Assembly: GCA_018367495.1 (NCBI GenBank)
Contig: JAGZGB010000023.1
Span: forward strand, 1 to 22,539
DNA length: 22,539 nt
Direction: 5' to 3'
DNA from: Veillonella sp.
GTDB taxonomy: Bacteria; Bacillota_C; Negativicutes; Veillonellales; Veillonellaceae
Shown here: positions 1 through 5,892 of the stretch, in pieces
Layout: every line of letters begins with the position of its first letter
How positions within the stretch are numbered: position 1 is the first letter of the stretch
Made by a program: the position numbers and the translations under genes
The notes under the pieces: model-generated
Database searches by the model: none
What the model was told of the DNA's origin: nothing
Seen by the model: the letters and a program-made list of their open reading frames with translations, nothing else

Positions 1-8
1 ATACACCG

Positions 9-265
9 ACCCGTTTACGGGTGAGCCAGTAAAATAGGCAAAATAAAAGCCCCCGAGTAGGGGGCAGCCAGTGGTAATAGAGTGGTTGTCAGATCATTCT
101 ATGCCCTCTTTAGAGGGCCACCACTAGAGAAAGACCCTTATAGGGTCAGAGCAAACCACCCGTTCTACGGGTGGTTATGATTTATGTAGATGTTATGAGT
201 ATCTACATCTTCCCATTCCTCTGACACAGCATTGGCATGTGGTAAGTCGCAGTAAATCAAATTTA
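9..265. repeat. array of seven short hairpins downstream of dinD
   Basis: This stretch has no convincing gene. It contains at least seven perfect inverted repeats, one after another: 9-22 (ACCCG/CGGGT), 49-65 (GCCCCC/GGGGGC), 103-118 (GCCCTCT/AGAGGGC), 133-147 (GACCCT/AGGGTC), 154-176 (AACCACCCG/CGGGTGGTT), 184-208 (ATGTAGAT/ATCTACAT) and 251-265 (GTAAAT/ATTTAC). The motif GCCAGT follows the first two. Stems and loops are short and differ from one another, so these are not copies of one repeat. The array lies on the 3' side of dinD and may be a structured untranslated RNA. Only one hairpin looks like a terminator. The function is unknown. Confidence 0.6.
38..65 (-). terminator. likely terminator for the leftward dinD transcript
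   Basis: Read on the minus strand, a GCCCCC/GGGGGC stem with a 5-base loop (49-65) is followed at once by a T-rich tract (TTTTATTTT). This is a normal intrinsic terminator shape facing the leftward genes. Confidence 0.55.
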
Positions 266-295
266 CAACCAATATAACACTCTCCCTTGTGTATA

Positions 296-1144
296 TTATT
301 TTGAAAGCTTCTTTTGACTTTCTTTTTTTATTTGTTGGATACTTTTTTTTGGTGTATCTAAGTCTTCTGGCATAGTGCCACCTAATTCTTTGATGGTTTG
401 ACGTACTTTGGCACCTACGTCATGGTGAACTTTATTGGCGTTTTCTTTTCCTTTTATTCCTTCGCGGCGTAATTTTTCATCAGTCTGTGTAGCTCTGAAT
501 AGATTAGCAGCAAGTTCAGTACTGCCCATATGATCTAAAATCTTCTGAGATTTCTTTAGACCTTTTTTAGCGTGAATTTGCTTTACGCCCAAACCTCCAT
601 ACAGACCTTTATAGCCTTCGTTTTGAAAAATAGCATAATCTTTAGGTTCTTTTATACCTGCTTGGTTAGCAGCTTCGGCTAAAGATATATTGTGCTCTTT
701 AATATCTTGTCGGATTTGCAAACGCAAGCTGTCTTCTTTTTGTAACTCTAATTGCTCTTGCTCGTGAGTTTTCACTGCAAAATAGGTTTGAGCTAGTGCA
801 ATTACTTCTTTGCGAGGATCACCATTCATAGCGATTAAATAACAAGCGTATCTAGAAAGTACTATATCTTGTATAGTGCGTTGCAAACTAGCCCCAACAT
901 CTACCAATTTGTTGACGTCAACAAATTCGGAAAAAACCGCATTGCCACTGGCTTCACAAGCAGTTTTAGCCTTTTCAATAATTTTACTAAAATTTCTCCA
1001 TTCTGAGTATTCAAGTATTTCTTGTAAATCTCGAGCATACCAATATTCATTGCCATTATCATCTATTTGTTTAATAGACTCAAAAGGGGACTGGTAATTA
1101 TTAGTTGAGTTGCTAGGAACTCCTTCTGGAAAAAAGAAAAACAT
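296..1144 (-). CDS. DinD/BRO-family antirepressor-like protein
   Basis: A 282-residue protein resembling DNA-damage-inducible protein D (DinD), close to the family's usual length. The N-terminal Bro-N-like segment contains YWYARDLQEILEYSEWRNF (about residues 34-52), followed by the conserved KAKTACEASG. The C-terminal part is charged and helical. In E. coli, dinD is LexA-regulated and its product interacts with RecA; phage BRO/antirepressor proteins share the same N-terminal fold. The start at 1144 is supported by AGGAGGTG eight bases upstream. It lies just downstream of the phage-type repressor on the same strand (17-base gap), so the two are probably co-transcribed. In this setting it is more likely part of prophage immunity or induction control than a housekeeping gene. 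I saw no LexA box. The family call is confident; the role here is inferred. Confidence 0.85.
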   Translation of the reverse strand: MFFFFPEGVPSNSTNNYQSPFESIKQIDDNGNEYWYARDLQEILEYSEWRNFSKIIEKAKTACEASGNAVFSEFVDVNKLVDVGASLQRTIQDIVLSRYACYLIAMNGDPRKEVIALAQTYFAVKTHEQEQLELQKEDSLRLQIRQDIKEHNISLAEAANQAGIKEPKDYAIFQNEGYKGLYGGLGVKQIHAKKGLKKSQKILDHMGSTELAANLFRATQTDEKLRREGIKGKENANKVHHDVGAKVRQTIKELGGTMPEDLDTPKKSIQQIKKESQKKLSK

Positions 1145-1161
1145 ATAAGATTCACCTCCTA

Positions 1162-1539
1162 TTATTTGTGTTTAAGTTTGAGTAATTCTATATATTCGAC
1201 AGCTTTTTCCATGTCCTCTTTAGATATATCTTTAGCAGCAGAAAAGAGCATACGAGCCCCTGGACGTGTGCGTAGGTATTCCGCGAATTCGGCTGCTTCA
1301 CGGTCGGTGTAATAGCCGTCTGTATATTTCTCTACTAGTTCAGATTTAGGGACGCCAAAATAGTTTGCCAATAACTCAATTTTATCGATTCTAGGATATG
1401 TATTTCCCTTTACCCAATCGGTAAACGTAGTATACTTTAACCCTAAATCAGCGCATATTTTATTGCGATTAATTCCGCGACTATCCATTAGTCGTTGAAT
1501 GTTCTCAGCCATAATAGCCTTGTGGCCTAAATCACTCAT
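1162..1539 (-). CDS. phage CI-like repressor (XRE HTH)
   Basis: A 125-residue DNA-binding protein. An XRE/Cro-CI helix-turn-helix fills about residues 10-65 (IQRLMDSRGINRNKICADLG, then YTTFTDWVKG and the IDKIELLANYFGV helix). A short C-terminal tail with YTDREAAEFAEYLRTRPGARML is typical of Firmicute phage repressors that lack a LexA-type protease domain. The start was moved to the second methionine (1539): AAGAGG lies five bases upstream of it, while the ATG at 1563 has no ribosome binding site. The gene faces a second small HTH gene (1720) across a shared operator region, the classic lysogeny switch layout. Its own promoter carries a perfect palindrome in the spacer, pointing to autoregulation. 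Confidence 0.85.
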   Translation of the reverse strand: MSDLGHKAIMAENIQRLMDSRGINRNKICADLGLKYTTFTDWVKGNTYPRIDKIELLANYFGVPKSELVEKYTDGYYTDREAAEFAEYLRTRPGARMLFSAAKDISKEDMEKAVEYIELLKLKHK

Positions 1540-1581
1540 AATAACCTCTTTGTAACGTATCATATTAATTAATATACCTAT

Positions 1582-1610
1582 ATATTACGATAAATTCGTA
1601 ATAAAATCAA
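1582..1610 (-). promoter_or_regulatory. repressor promoter with embedded operator
   Basis: On the minus strand, TTGATT (1605-1610) and TAATAT (1582-1587) are separated by exactly 17 bases. A perfect inverted repeat ATTACGA-N5-TCGTAAT (1584-1602) fills most of the spacer and overlaps the -10 box. A protein bound there would block its own promoter. Confidence 0.65.
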
Positions 1611-1613
1611 TGT

Positions 1614-1661
1614 TTTACGGAAATTTTACGAGGGTTTAAGTTTTGTTTATGAATATTACGA
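1614..1661 (+). promoter_or_regulatory. Cro-side promoter and operator half-sites
   Basis: TTTACG (1625-1630) and TATGAA (1648-1653) are 17 bases apart and could drive the rightward gene at 1720. The half-site (T)TTACG(A/G) recurs at 1614-1620, 1625-1632 and 1655-1661, matching the arms of the palindrome on the repressor side. Together they make a multi-site operator between divergent regulators. Confidence 0.5.
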
Positions 1662-1719
1662 AAAACCATGGCAGAATGATGACCGTAAACAAGTGGTGAA
1701 AAAATGAAAGGAGGTTCTC

Positions 1720-1908
1720 ATGAAGTACACGTTAAAGATGTTACGGGCGTCAAAGAATTGGTCACAACTTGCCGCAGCTAAAGCGATAGGAGTATCTGTT
1801 GATACATGGGGAAATTGGGAGCGGAAATGTTCTTATCCTGATATTCCACATATTAAAAAGATACAGGACGTATTTAATGTAGCATATGATGACATTATTT
1901 TTTTATAG
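1720..1908 (+). CDS. small XRE-family regulator, Cro-like
   Basis: A 62-residue protein that is almost entirely one XRE helix-turn-helix (LRASKNWSQLAAAKAIGVSVDTWGNWERK, about residues 8-36; then a helix with IKKIQDVFNVAYDDI). AAAGGAGG lies about five bases before the ATG. It is the first gene transcribed away from the repressor, the usual position of a Cro-type antagonist. The function is inferred from family and position. Confidence 0.8.
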   Translation: MKYTLKMLRASKNWSQLAAAKAIGVSVDTWGNWERKCSYPDIPHIKKIQDVFNVAYDDIIFL

Positions 1909-1946
1909 TTGATTATGGTTAAACCGTTACTGAGGAGGGGGAATAG

Positions 1947-2258
1947 ATGAATAAAGAAAAACGAATTAGAGAATTAGATGCACAAGTAGCTTACCTTGAA
2001 ACAATTACACAATCGAGTGCACACACTTTGTTAACAGATTATATCTATCAAGTGGCAGAGATAAGTGGAATACCTTGCCATAAGGTTAGAAATCGCAATA
2101 ATTCTGGATGGATTTTGCCTAATTTTGAAATGCGTTGTAAGAAAGCAATCGCATTGGCATTAGGTATCTCTAAAATTATGGATATTACTTATGATATGTT
2201 ACCTGACGCTGAACGCATCATTGATGTCATTGCTGATGTGTATGTATCTCGGCATTGA
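1947..2258 (+). CDS. hypothetical prophage protein
   Basis: A 103-residue protein of no family I can name. A strong GAGGAGGGGG lies about five bases before the ATG. It starts with a charged helix (KEKRIRELDAQVAYLETI) and has a middle section with C59 and C69-type cysteines (IPCHKVRNRNN, MRCKKAIALALG), then an acidic C-terminus. It follows the Cro-like gene by 38 bases on the same strand, so it is probably in the early rightward operon. The cysteine spacing is not a clear zinc site. Confidence 0.65.
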   Translation: MNKEKRIRELDAQVAYLETITQSSAHTLLTDYIYQVAEISGIPCHKVRNRNNSGWILPNFEMRCKKAIALALGISKIMDITYDMLPDAERIIDVIADVYVSRH

Positions 2259-2274
2259 CGATAAAGGAGAAACC

Positions 2275-2433
2275 ATGTAAATAGTAAAACTCATTACAAA
2301 AGCAACACACCAGAGCATAGTAGACGCAATGATTTCCATAGCAATAGCACATGGCTTAACGATTACTAATGTGGAAAATATTATGACTGATGTAATAGCG
2401 TATTTGAAAGATAATGCAACGGTAAAAAAGTAA
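2275..2433 (+). pseudogene. small prophage ORF with a stop at codon 2
   Basis: AAAGGAG followed five bases later by ATG (2275) is an excellent start signal, but the next codon is TAA. From codon 3 the same frame stays open for 50 codons and reads like a protein (IVKLITKATHQSIVDAMI, then IAIAHGLTITNVENIMTD), ending at 2431-2433. One base change in codon 2 (AAA to TAA) would explain it. An internal ATG at 2329 has no good ribosome site. It lies between two apparently intact genes on the same strand. It may be a true pseudogene or a single-base sequencing error. Confidence 0.6.
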
Positions 2434-2434
2434 A

Positions 2435-2456
2435 AGCCACCAACAACGTTAGTGGC
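2435..2456 (+). other. intergenic hairpin
   Basis: GCCAC/GTGGC arms (with GTT pairing AAC inside) flank a short loop just after the broken ORF and before the next gene. No T-run follows, so it is more likely a structural or processing element than a terminator. Confidence 0.35.
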
Positions 2457-2476
2457 AGTAGAGAGGAGGTGTAGAG

Positions 2477-2662
2477 ATGAAGAACCCTGTAGGGGGGATT
2501 TATACAAAAGAAAATAGAGAACAATTTAATTATCAAAATAAATTCATAAGAGTTGAACCAACAGGGGGTGATTTTGGGAACTACTTACCATTTATTGCTG
2601 TAGTGGTTTCCTCTGTTTCATTAGGCGTATCCATAGCATTTTGGCTATTTAAAATTTTATGA
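2477..2662 (+). CDS. small single-pass membrane protein, prophage
   Basis: A 61-residue protein with a polar N-terminal half and one C-terminal membrane segment (LPFIAVVVSSVSLGVSIAFW, about residues 37-56). GAGAGGAGG lies upstream of the ATG. Its last 82 bases overlap the end of the oppositely oriented gene at 2581-3246, so the membrane segment is encoded antisense to that gene's tail. The family is unknown. Small tail-anchored proteins in this prophage position are sometimes exclusion or holin-like factors, but nothing here proves that. Confidence 0.6.
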   Translation: MKNPVGGIYTKENREQFNYQNKFIRVEPTGGDFGNYLPFIAVVVSSVSLGVSIAFWLFKIL

Positions 2663-3246
2663 AAATTGGATAAATCGTAATGAACTCTGTAGAACTTAAA
2701 TTTTTTTCGATTAGATGTTGATACAGATGAGCGATGCCATGGTAACCAAGCGTATTGAGGAATTTTAAATTCAATGGAGACGCCCTCTTCAATAGAAATA
2801 TTTTTATTAAGAACGATCAAGATGGGCAACTCTAAACAACTTCCTGATGTGATGGGACCACAGCGAGATTTAGGCAAATCAATAATGAAATTTTCCAAAG
2901 CTCTTGGTCCGAATGGACTAATTAATAAAGAAGGCTTGTTTTTTAATAAAGGAAGACTAGATAAAGTGCAAAGGAAATGGTTTTCGTTTGTTTTAGGATT
3001 ATAGGCTCGTAAATCAAAATAAGAGCTATTGGCAGTACTAGCATTCACGATGATTGCAGTTGTAAAAATTGCATATCGATTAGGCGAATCTTCAAAAATA
3101 TTATCAGCAGCTTTTATGTTTTTTGTGGCATCTAATGCAAAACAATCGGTATCAAAATCAACCGTTATTAATCTTCTTTCTCGTAAATATGAAAGTAGAG
3201 AAAGTAATAAAGCAGCTAATGAAATGATTACAGTAATAAAATCCAT
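2581..3246 (-). CDS. membrane-anchored hypothetical protein, prophage
   Basis: A 221-residue protein with an N-terminal membrane anchor (FITVIISLAALLLSLLSYL, residues 3-21) followed by RERR, which suggests the remainder is cytoplasmic. The remainder looks like a beta-rich soluble domain (YAIFTTAIIVNASTANSSYF, then ISIEEGVSIEFKIPQYAWLP). The start is set by AGGAGGTG five bases before ATG. It runs against its neighbours, as lysogenic-conversion or exclusion genes often do. It shares a nearly identical promoter/leader element with the DUF2188-like gene at 3456-3680, so both are probably expressed together. No family recognised. Confidence 0.7.
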   Translation of the reverse strand: MDFITVIISLAALLLSLLSYLRERRLITVDFDTDCFALDATKNIKAADNIFEDSPNRYAIFTTAIIVNASTANSSYFDLRAYNPKTNENHFLCTLSSLPLLKNKPSLLISPFGPRALENFIIDLPKSRCGPITSGSCLELPILIVLNKNISIEEGVSIEFKIPQYAWLPWHRSSVSTSNRKKFKFYRVHYDLSNFHKILNSQNAMDTPNETEETTTAINGK

Positions 3247-3250
3247 ATTT

Positions 3251-3274
3251 TCACCTCCTTTCTAGGTGATTATA
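3251..3274 (-). promoter_or_regulatory. shared promoter/leader element, copy 1
   Basis: On the minus strand a perfect -10 box TATAAT runs straight into TCACCT, then AGAAAGG, then AGGTGA, which includes the Shine-Dalgarno of the gene ending upstream at 3246. TCACCT and AGGTGA are inverted repeats. The element reappears at 3685-3709 with one extra base. It could be a DNA operator overlapping the -10, or an RNA hairpin hiding the ribosome site if transcription starts early enough. Confidence 0.6.
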
Positions 3275-3309
3275 TCAAAAGTATTTATTGTGTCGAAAGG
3301 AGAATAAAA

Positions 3310-3459
3310 ATGAAACCAGATAGTATTTTAAACACAGACCAATATACAAAGATTGTTATAAAGAGGGAAGACGACGATACAGTAGTTGCGGTTATCACTG
3401 AAGATGATGTCGAGCCTTCGCCAAACTATATCGCCGTACTAACTCCTAATTATGACTAG
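3310..3459 (+). CDS. small acidic hypothetical protein
   Basis: A 49-residue ORF beginning MKPDSILNTDQYTKIVIKRE and ending with LTPNYD. AAAGGAG lies eight bases before the ATG. It is strongly acidic in the middle (REDDDTVV, ITEDDVEP). Its stop overlaps the stop of the convergent DUF2188-like gene by 4 bases (3456-3459). The good start signal and tight packing favour a real gene. Function unknown. Confidence 0.55.
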   Translation: MKPDSILNTDQYTKIVIKREDDDTVVAVITEDDVEPSPNYIAVLTPNYD

Positions 3460-3680
3460 CCTTTTGGTGGATGCGGATCATGTCCGTGGCTATCCTTTTG
3501 AGATATCCGTCCATCTTTATTGTGGATTACTAATTCACTTTTTTGATTGCGACTAGTTTGTCTTCCGTAATCGATTGCCGATTGCTTTGTGTCGAAGTGT
3601 TTAGTTGCTTTAGAATTTCCAGCACCTTTGACATTCCAACCGCCACTTTTGGATGGCACAACATGTTGATTTTTACCCAT
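3456..3680 (-). CDS. DUF2188-like small protein
   Basis: A 74-residue protein with the DUF2188 pattern: an HVVPSKSGGWNVKGAGNSKA start, a middle with FDTKQSAIDYGRQ, then SELVIHNKDGRI and a terminal DSHGHDPHPPKG. This small basic family is widespread in bacteria and phages; its function is not known. The start at 3680 has AGGAGGTGA six bases upstream, and the better-matching frame was chosen over an overlapping shifted ORF. It is divergent from the HTH gene at 3778 and shares its promoter element with the membrane protein at 2581-3246. Confidence 0.8.
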   Translation of the reverse strand: MGKNQHVVPSKSGGWNVKGAGNSKATKHFDTKQSAIDYGRQTSRNQKSELVIHNKDGRISQKDSHGHDPHPPKG

Positions 3681-3684
3681 ATAA

Positions 3685-3709
3685 TCACCTCCTTTCTAAG
3701 GTGATTATA
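3685..3709 (-). promoter_or_regulatory. shared promoter/leader element, copy 2
   Basis: The same arrangement as at 3251-3274: TATAAT, then AATCACCT and AGGTGATT arms (8-base perfect inverted repeat) around TAGAAAGG, with the Shine-Dalgarno in the second arm. A possible -35 TTGCAT lies 19 bases upstream of TATAAT. Confidence 0.6.
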
Positions 3710-3777
3710 CAAATTAAACTTTAAAAATATGCAAAATATACATGAACAATTTATGAATACGCTTGGAGAAGGTAGTT

Positions 3778-3990
3778 ATGAATAATAAACGGTTTGATAG
3801 ACCCTTTTGTCTTACAGTTGAAGAGGCTGCTGAGCAAGCTCGTGTAGGGCCTGAACAAATTCGTAAATGGGCTAAAGATTTTGATTTCCCATCTATGAAG
3901 GTAGGGGAAAGAGGAGGCAAACGCTTAATTCATTCACGCTTATTTGATGAGTGGCTGGCTAAACGATGCCAGGCAAGAATCGGGGAATAG
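3778..3990 (+). CDS. excisionase/MerR-type HTH protein
   Basis: A 70-residue DNA-binding protein. The sequence LTVEEAAEQARVGPEQIRKW followed by FPSMKVGERGGKRLIHSRLFDEWL fits the winged MerR/HTH_17 fold used by excisionases and small phage regulators. The start is placed at ATG 3778 with GGAGAAGG five bases upstream; a longer version would begin at a TTG inside that ribosome site. It leads a rightward operon that the IS element interrupts. It could be an Xis or a transcription regulator; no integrase is visible in the window to decide. Confidence 0.7.
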   Translation: MNNKRFDRPFCLTVEEAAEQARVGPEQIRKWAKDFDFPSMKVGERGGKRLIHSRLFDEWLAKRCQARIGE

Positions 3991-4006
3991 GGAGGTGAAA
4001 GCCACG

Positions 4007-4095
4007 ATGCGTGCGATGACATATAAAGAAAAACGGGAGCTTAGACGTGCTGCTATGGCTCCACAATTAGCTGATATTGTAGAGGGCTTTATTGT
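4007..4095 (+). pseudogene. phage gene truncated by the IS element
   Basis: GGAGGTG lies nine bases before ATG 4007, and the reading begins MRAMTYKEKRELRRAAMAPQ. The native sequence runs about 30 codons (to GFIV) and is then broken at the IS end inside a valine codon. The open frame continues by chance into IS sequence to a stop at 4138. No continuation is found on the far side of the IS (5556 on). An in-frame GTG at 3995 is an alternative start but sits on the ribosome site. Family unknown. Confidence 0.65.
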
Positions 4096-4120
4096 TGAAC
4101 TGCACCCCCAAAATTGGACA
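4096..4120 (+). repeat. IS left inverted repeat
   Basis: The 25-base end shares 17 of 25 or more positions with the inverted right end, with identity concentrated in CTGCACC and TTGGACA. Confidence 0.7.
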
Positions 4121-4145
4121 CAATTTTTGGAGGTGTAGTTTTTCT

Positions 4146-4742
4146 ATGTCAAAATATTCTCAAAAAACTAAAGATCAAGCTCTTTATCTATTTAAAATCG
4201 GATTTGGTATACATTCTGTAGCAAACCAATTAAATATATCAAGACACACAATAAAAAACTGGTTATTCAAATACAAAAATAATAGTTCTTTATCTAAAAA
4301 AATGAATAGACGTATATTTTCAGCAGAATTTAAACGTAAAGTTATTGAAACTAGGTGGCAGAATAAGTTATCCTTTAAAGAAACAGCAGAATTATTTAAT
4401 ATAGATAATCCAAGTCTAATTGCAGCATGGAATAAGAAATATTTAGATGAAGGGTTTTTAGGATTGCAACCTAAGCCTAAAGGCAGGCCCCCTATGAAGA
4501 CTAAAAAAGAAATAAATGTACAAGCAGATTCAACCCAAAAATCAGATAAAGAACGGATTAAAGAACTAGAAGCTGAAAATGCTCGATTAAAATATGAAAT
4601 ATCTTTTTACGACGACTTCATGAGAGAAATGCGTGAAATTGCTAAACCCAATAGAGCTGTAAAAAAAAGCACAAACAATTGCCATCGAAAGATTAAGAAC
4701 AATATATCCCCTTCATTTTATGCTCGAGTACTTTGGCATTAG
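4146..4742 (+). CDS. IS150-type transposase OrfA
   Basis: The upstream reading frame of the IS transposase, 198 residues as read from ATG 4146 (GGAGGTG ten bases upstream). It has two helix-turn-helix units: QALYLFKIGFGIHSVANQLN with RHTIKNWLFKYK (about residues 12-45), and FSAEFKRKVIETRWQ with KETAELFNI and IAAWNKKYLDEG (about residues 58-105). A coiled-coil dimerisation segment (DKERIKELEAENARLKYE) follows. These parts bind the IS ends. The last ~25 residues after the run of eight A (4661-4668) are out-of-frame OrfB sequence, so the functional OrfA essentially ends there or is fused to OrfB by slippage. Confidence 0.85.
   Translation: MSKYSQKTKDQALYLFKIGFGIHSVANQLNISRHTIKNWLFKYKNNSSLSKKMNRRIFSAEFKRKVIETRWQNKLSFKETAELFNIDNPSLIAAWNKKYLDEGFLGLQPKPKGRPPMKTKKEINVQADSTQKSDKERIKELEAENARLKYEISFYDDFMREMREIAKPNRAVKKSTNNCHRKIKNNISPSFYARVLWH
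4661..4668 (+). other. A8 slippage site between orfA and orfB
   Basis: Eight A follow GT and precede GC. OrfB-type coding (KKAQTIAIERLRTIYPLHF, continuing into the annotated OrfB) starts immediately after the run, in the frame one base ahead (+1) of orfA; a TAA at 4660-4662 closes that frame upstream. The usual IS150 arrangement needs a -1 shift at A-AAA-AAG. Here a -1 shift reaches a TAA within about ten codons. A transcript with seven A would fuse orfA and orfB directly. Confidence 0.6.
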
Positions 4743-5523
4743 TCGTAGTACATATTATGCACGCTTAGCTAGCATAAAAAAGGGAGACAAATATGCAGAG
4801 GAACGAGAAGCTATTCGCACACTTGTAGCAATAAATAAAGGTCGTTATGGGTATCGCCGAATTACAATAGCATTGCATAAATTAGGCATTCATATAAACC
4901 ATAAAGTTGTAATGCGTATTATGAAAGAAGAAAATTTAACATGTAAAGTTTGCCTAAAGAAATACCACTCATATAGAGGTACTGAAGGAAAGATTGCTCC
5001 CAATATTATTAAGCGAAACTTTACTGCAACAAAGCCAGATCAAAAATGGACTACAGATATTACAGAGTTTAACGTGTTTGGACGTAAGATTTATTTATCA
5101 CCCATCTTAGATCTGTATAACGGTGAAATTGTATCCTACGAAATATCTGAGAGACCTGTATTAGCACAGGTATTATCTATGCTAGATAAAGCCTTTCAGG
5201 AAAGACCTAATAGCCAAGGATGTATACTGCACTCAGATCAAGGGTGGCAATATCAACATGCAGTGTATCAGGAGACACTAAAAAATCACGCTATCATCCA
5301 AAGCATGTCCCGTAAAGGAAATTGTTTAGATAATAGCGTGATGGAAAATTTCTTTGGCTTGTTGAAGTCAGAGTTGTTATATTTAGAAAAGTTTGCTTCC
5401 TATGAAGATTTTATCAGGAAATTAAAGGATTATATTATTTATTACAATACAAAACGCATTAAGCTCAAATTAAAAGGAATGAGTCCGGTAGAATACCGAA
5501 CTCATTCTCAAAAAGTAGCTTAA
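4720..5523 (+). CDS. IS150-type transposase OrfB (DDE integrase core)
   Basis: 267 residues from ATG 4720; the conserved frame really opens at 4663, adding about 19 residues typical of OrfB N-termini. The HTH_21-like part (GRYGYRRITIALHKLG) is followed by the rve integrase core with the DDE triad in WTTDITEF, HSDQGWQY and DNSVMENFFGLLKSE, and the terminal YNTKRIKLKLKGMSPVEYR signature. It catalyses transposition as an OrfAB fusion. No stop or frameshift is visible inside. The ATG lies within the end of orfA, with no clear ribosome site, so frameshifting or transcript slippage is the more likely route to expression. Confidence 0.88.
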   Translation: MLEYFGISRSTYYARLASIKKGDKYAEEREAIRTLVAINKGRYGYRRITIALHKLGIHINHKVVMRIMKEENLTCKVCLKKYHSYRGTEGKIAPNIIKRNFTATKPDQKWTTDITEFNVFGRKIYLSPILDLYNGEIVSYEISERPVLAQVLSMLDKAFQERPNSQGCILHSDQGWQYQHAVYQETLKNHAIIQSMSRKGNCLDNSVMENFFGLLKSELLYLEKFASYEDFIRKLKDYIIYYNTKRIKLKLKGMSPVEYRTHSQKVA

Positions 5524-5530
5524 TTATATC

Positions 5531-5555
5531 TGTCCAAGAAAATAGGTGCAGATCA
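5531..5555 (-). repeat. IS right inverted repeat
   Basis: Read on the minus strand it begins TGATCTGCACC and ends TTGGACA, matching the left end at 4096-4120. OrfB stops eight bases before it. Confidence 0.7.
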
Positions 5556-5892
5556 ATGATGCGGGGGCTTTTTTATTTGTAAAAATCAAAATAAACAGTT
5601 GTTTTTTATTCACAATATAGGGTATAAAAGGTGTAACAAGGCGAGGAATCGAAAGGCTATATGGTGCCCCTTATTGGCCCTTTTAAAAATGTAGAGTTTA
5701 AATAATATAGTAATCGTGCAGAGTATTCAATATAAGCCCTCGATTCACCCAAATATATAAGGCCTTACAGATCATTGTAGATCTTTTTTCTATATCTGTA
5801 TTGGCAATTGGCAGAATTTTATACTATATGTACAATCATAGTAATTAATAATATATATTGTTTTGGTATTGTTTTGGGAATGAGAGTGTTTT
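5556..5892. other. IS-to-gene intergenic region with orphan terminator half
   Basis: Right after the IS, GCGGGGGC plus six T (5561-5574) looks like the 3' half of an intrinsic terminator, but no GCCCCCGC partner exists nearby. A weak AGATC/GATCT hairpin with T-run lies at 5769-5791. The remainder is AT-rich, with no ORF over 60 codons and no tRNA that I could recognise. Confidence 0.5.
5808..5836 (+). promoter_or_regulatory. sigma-70-type promoter for 5893
   Basis: TTGGCA (5808-5813) and TACAAT (5831-5836) are 17 bases apart. The predicted start leaves a leader of about 50 bases before the ATG at 5893. Confidence 0.5.

Larger units (their letters stand above)
4096..5555 (+). mobile_element. 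IS3-family (IS150-type) insertion sequence
   Basis: A 1460-base element with orfA/orfB and related ends. The left end (4096-4120) is TGAACTGCACC, 7 variable bases, TTGGACA. The right end (5531-5555), read inward, is TGATCTGCACC, 7 variable bases, TTGGACA. TG-N-ACTGCACC with TTGGAC is typical of IS150-type ends. The 3-4 bases outside the two ends do not match (TGT on the left, ATG on the right), so no target duplication is visible. The left flank is a broken phage gene and the right flank begins inside half of a terminator. Confidence 0.85.

Noticed and set aside
2199..2507. Minus-strand 102-codon ORF
   Set aside because: No ribosome site; it is antisense to the small rightward genes, which have strong start signals.
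5620..5700. tRNA or attachment-site remnant after the IS
   Set aside because: A TTCGATTCC-like stretch on the minus strand has no matching arms, and no cloverleaf can be drawn.
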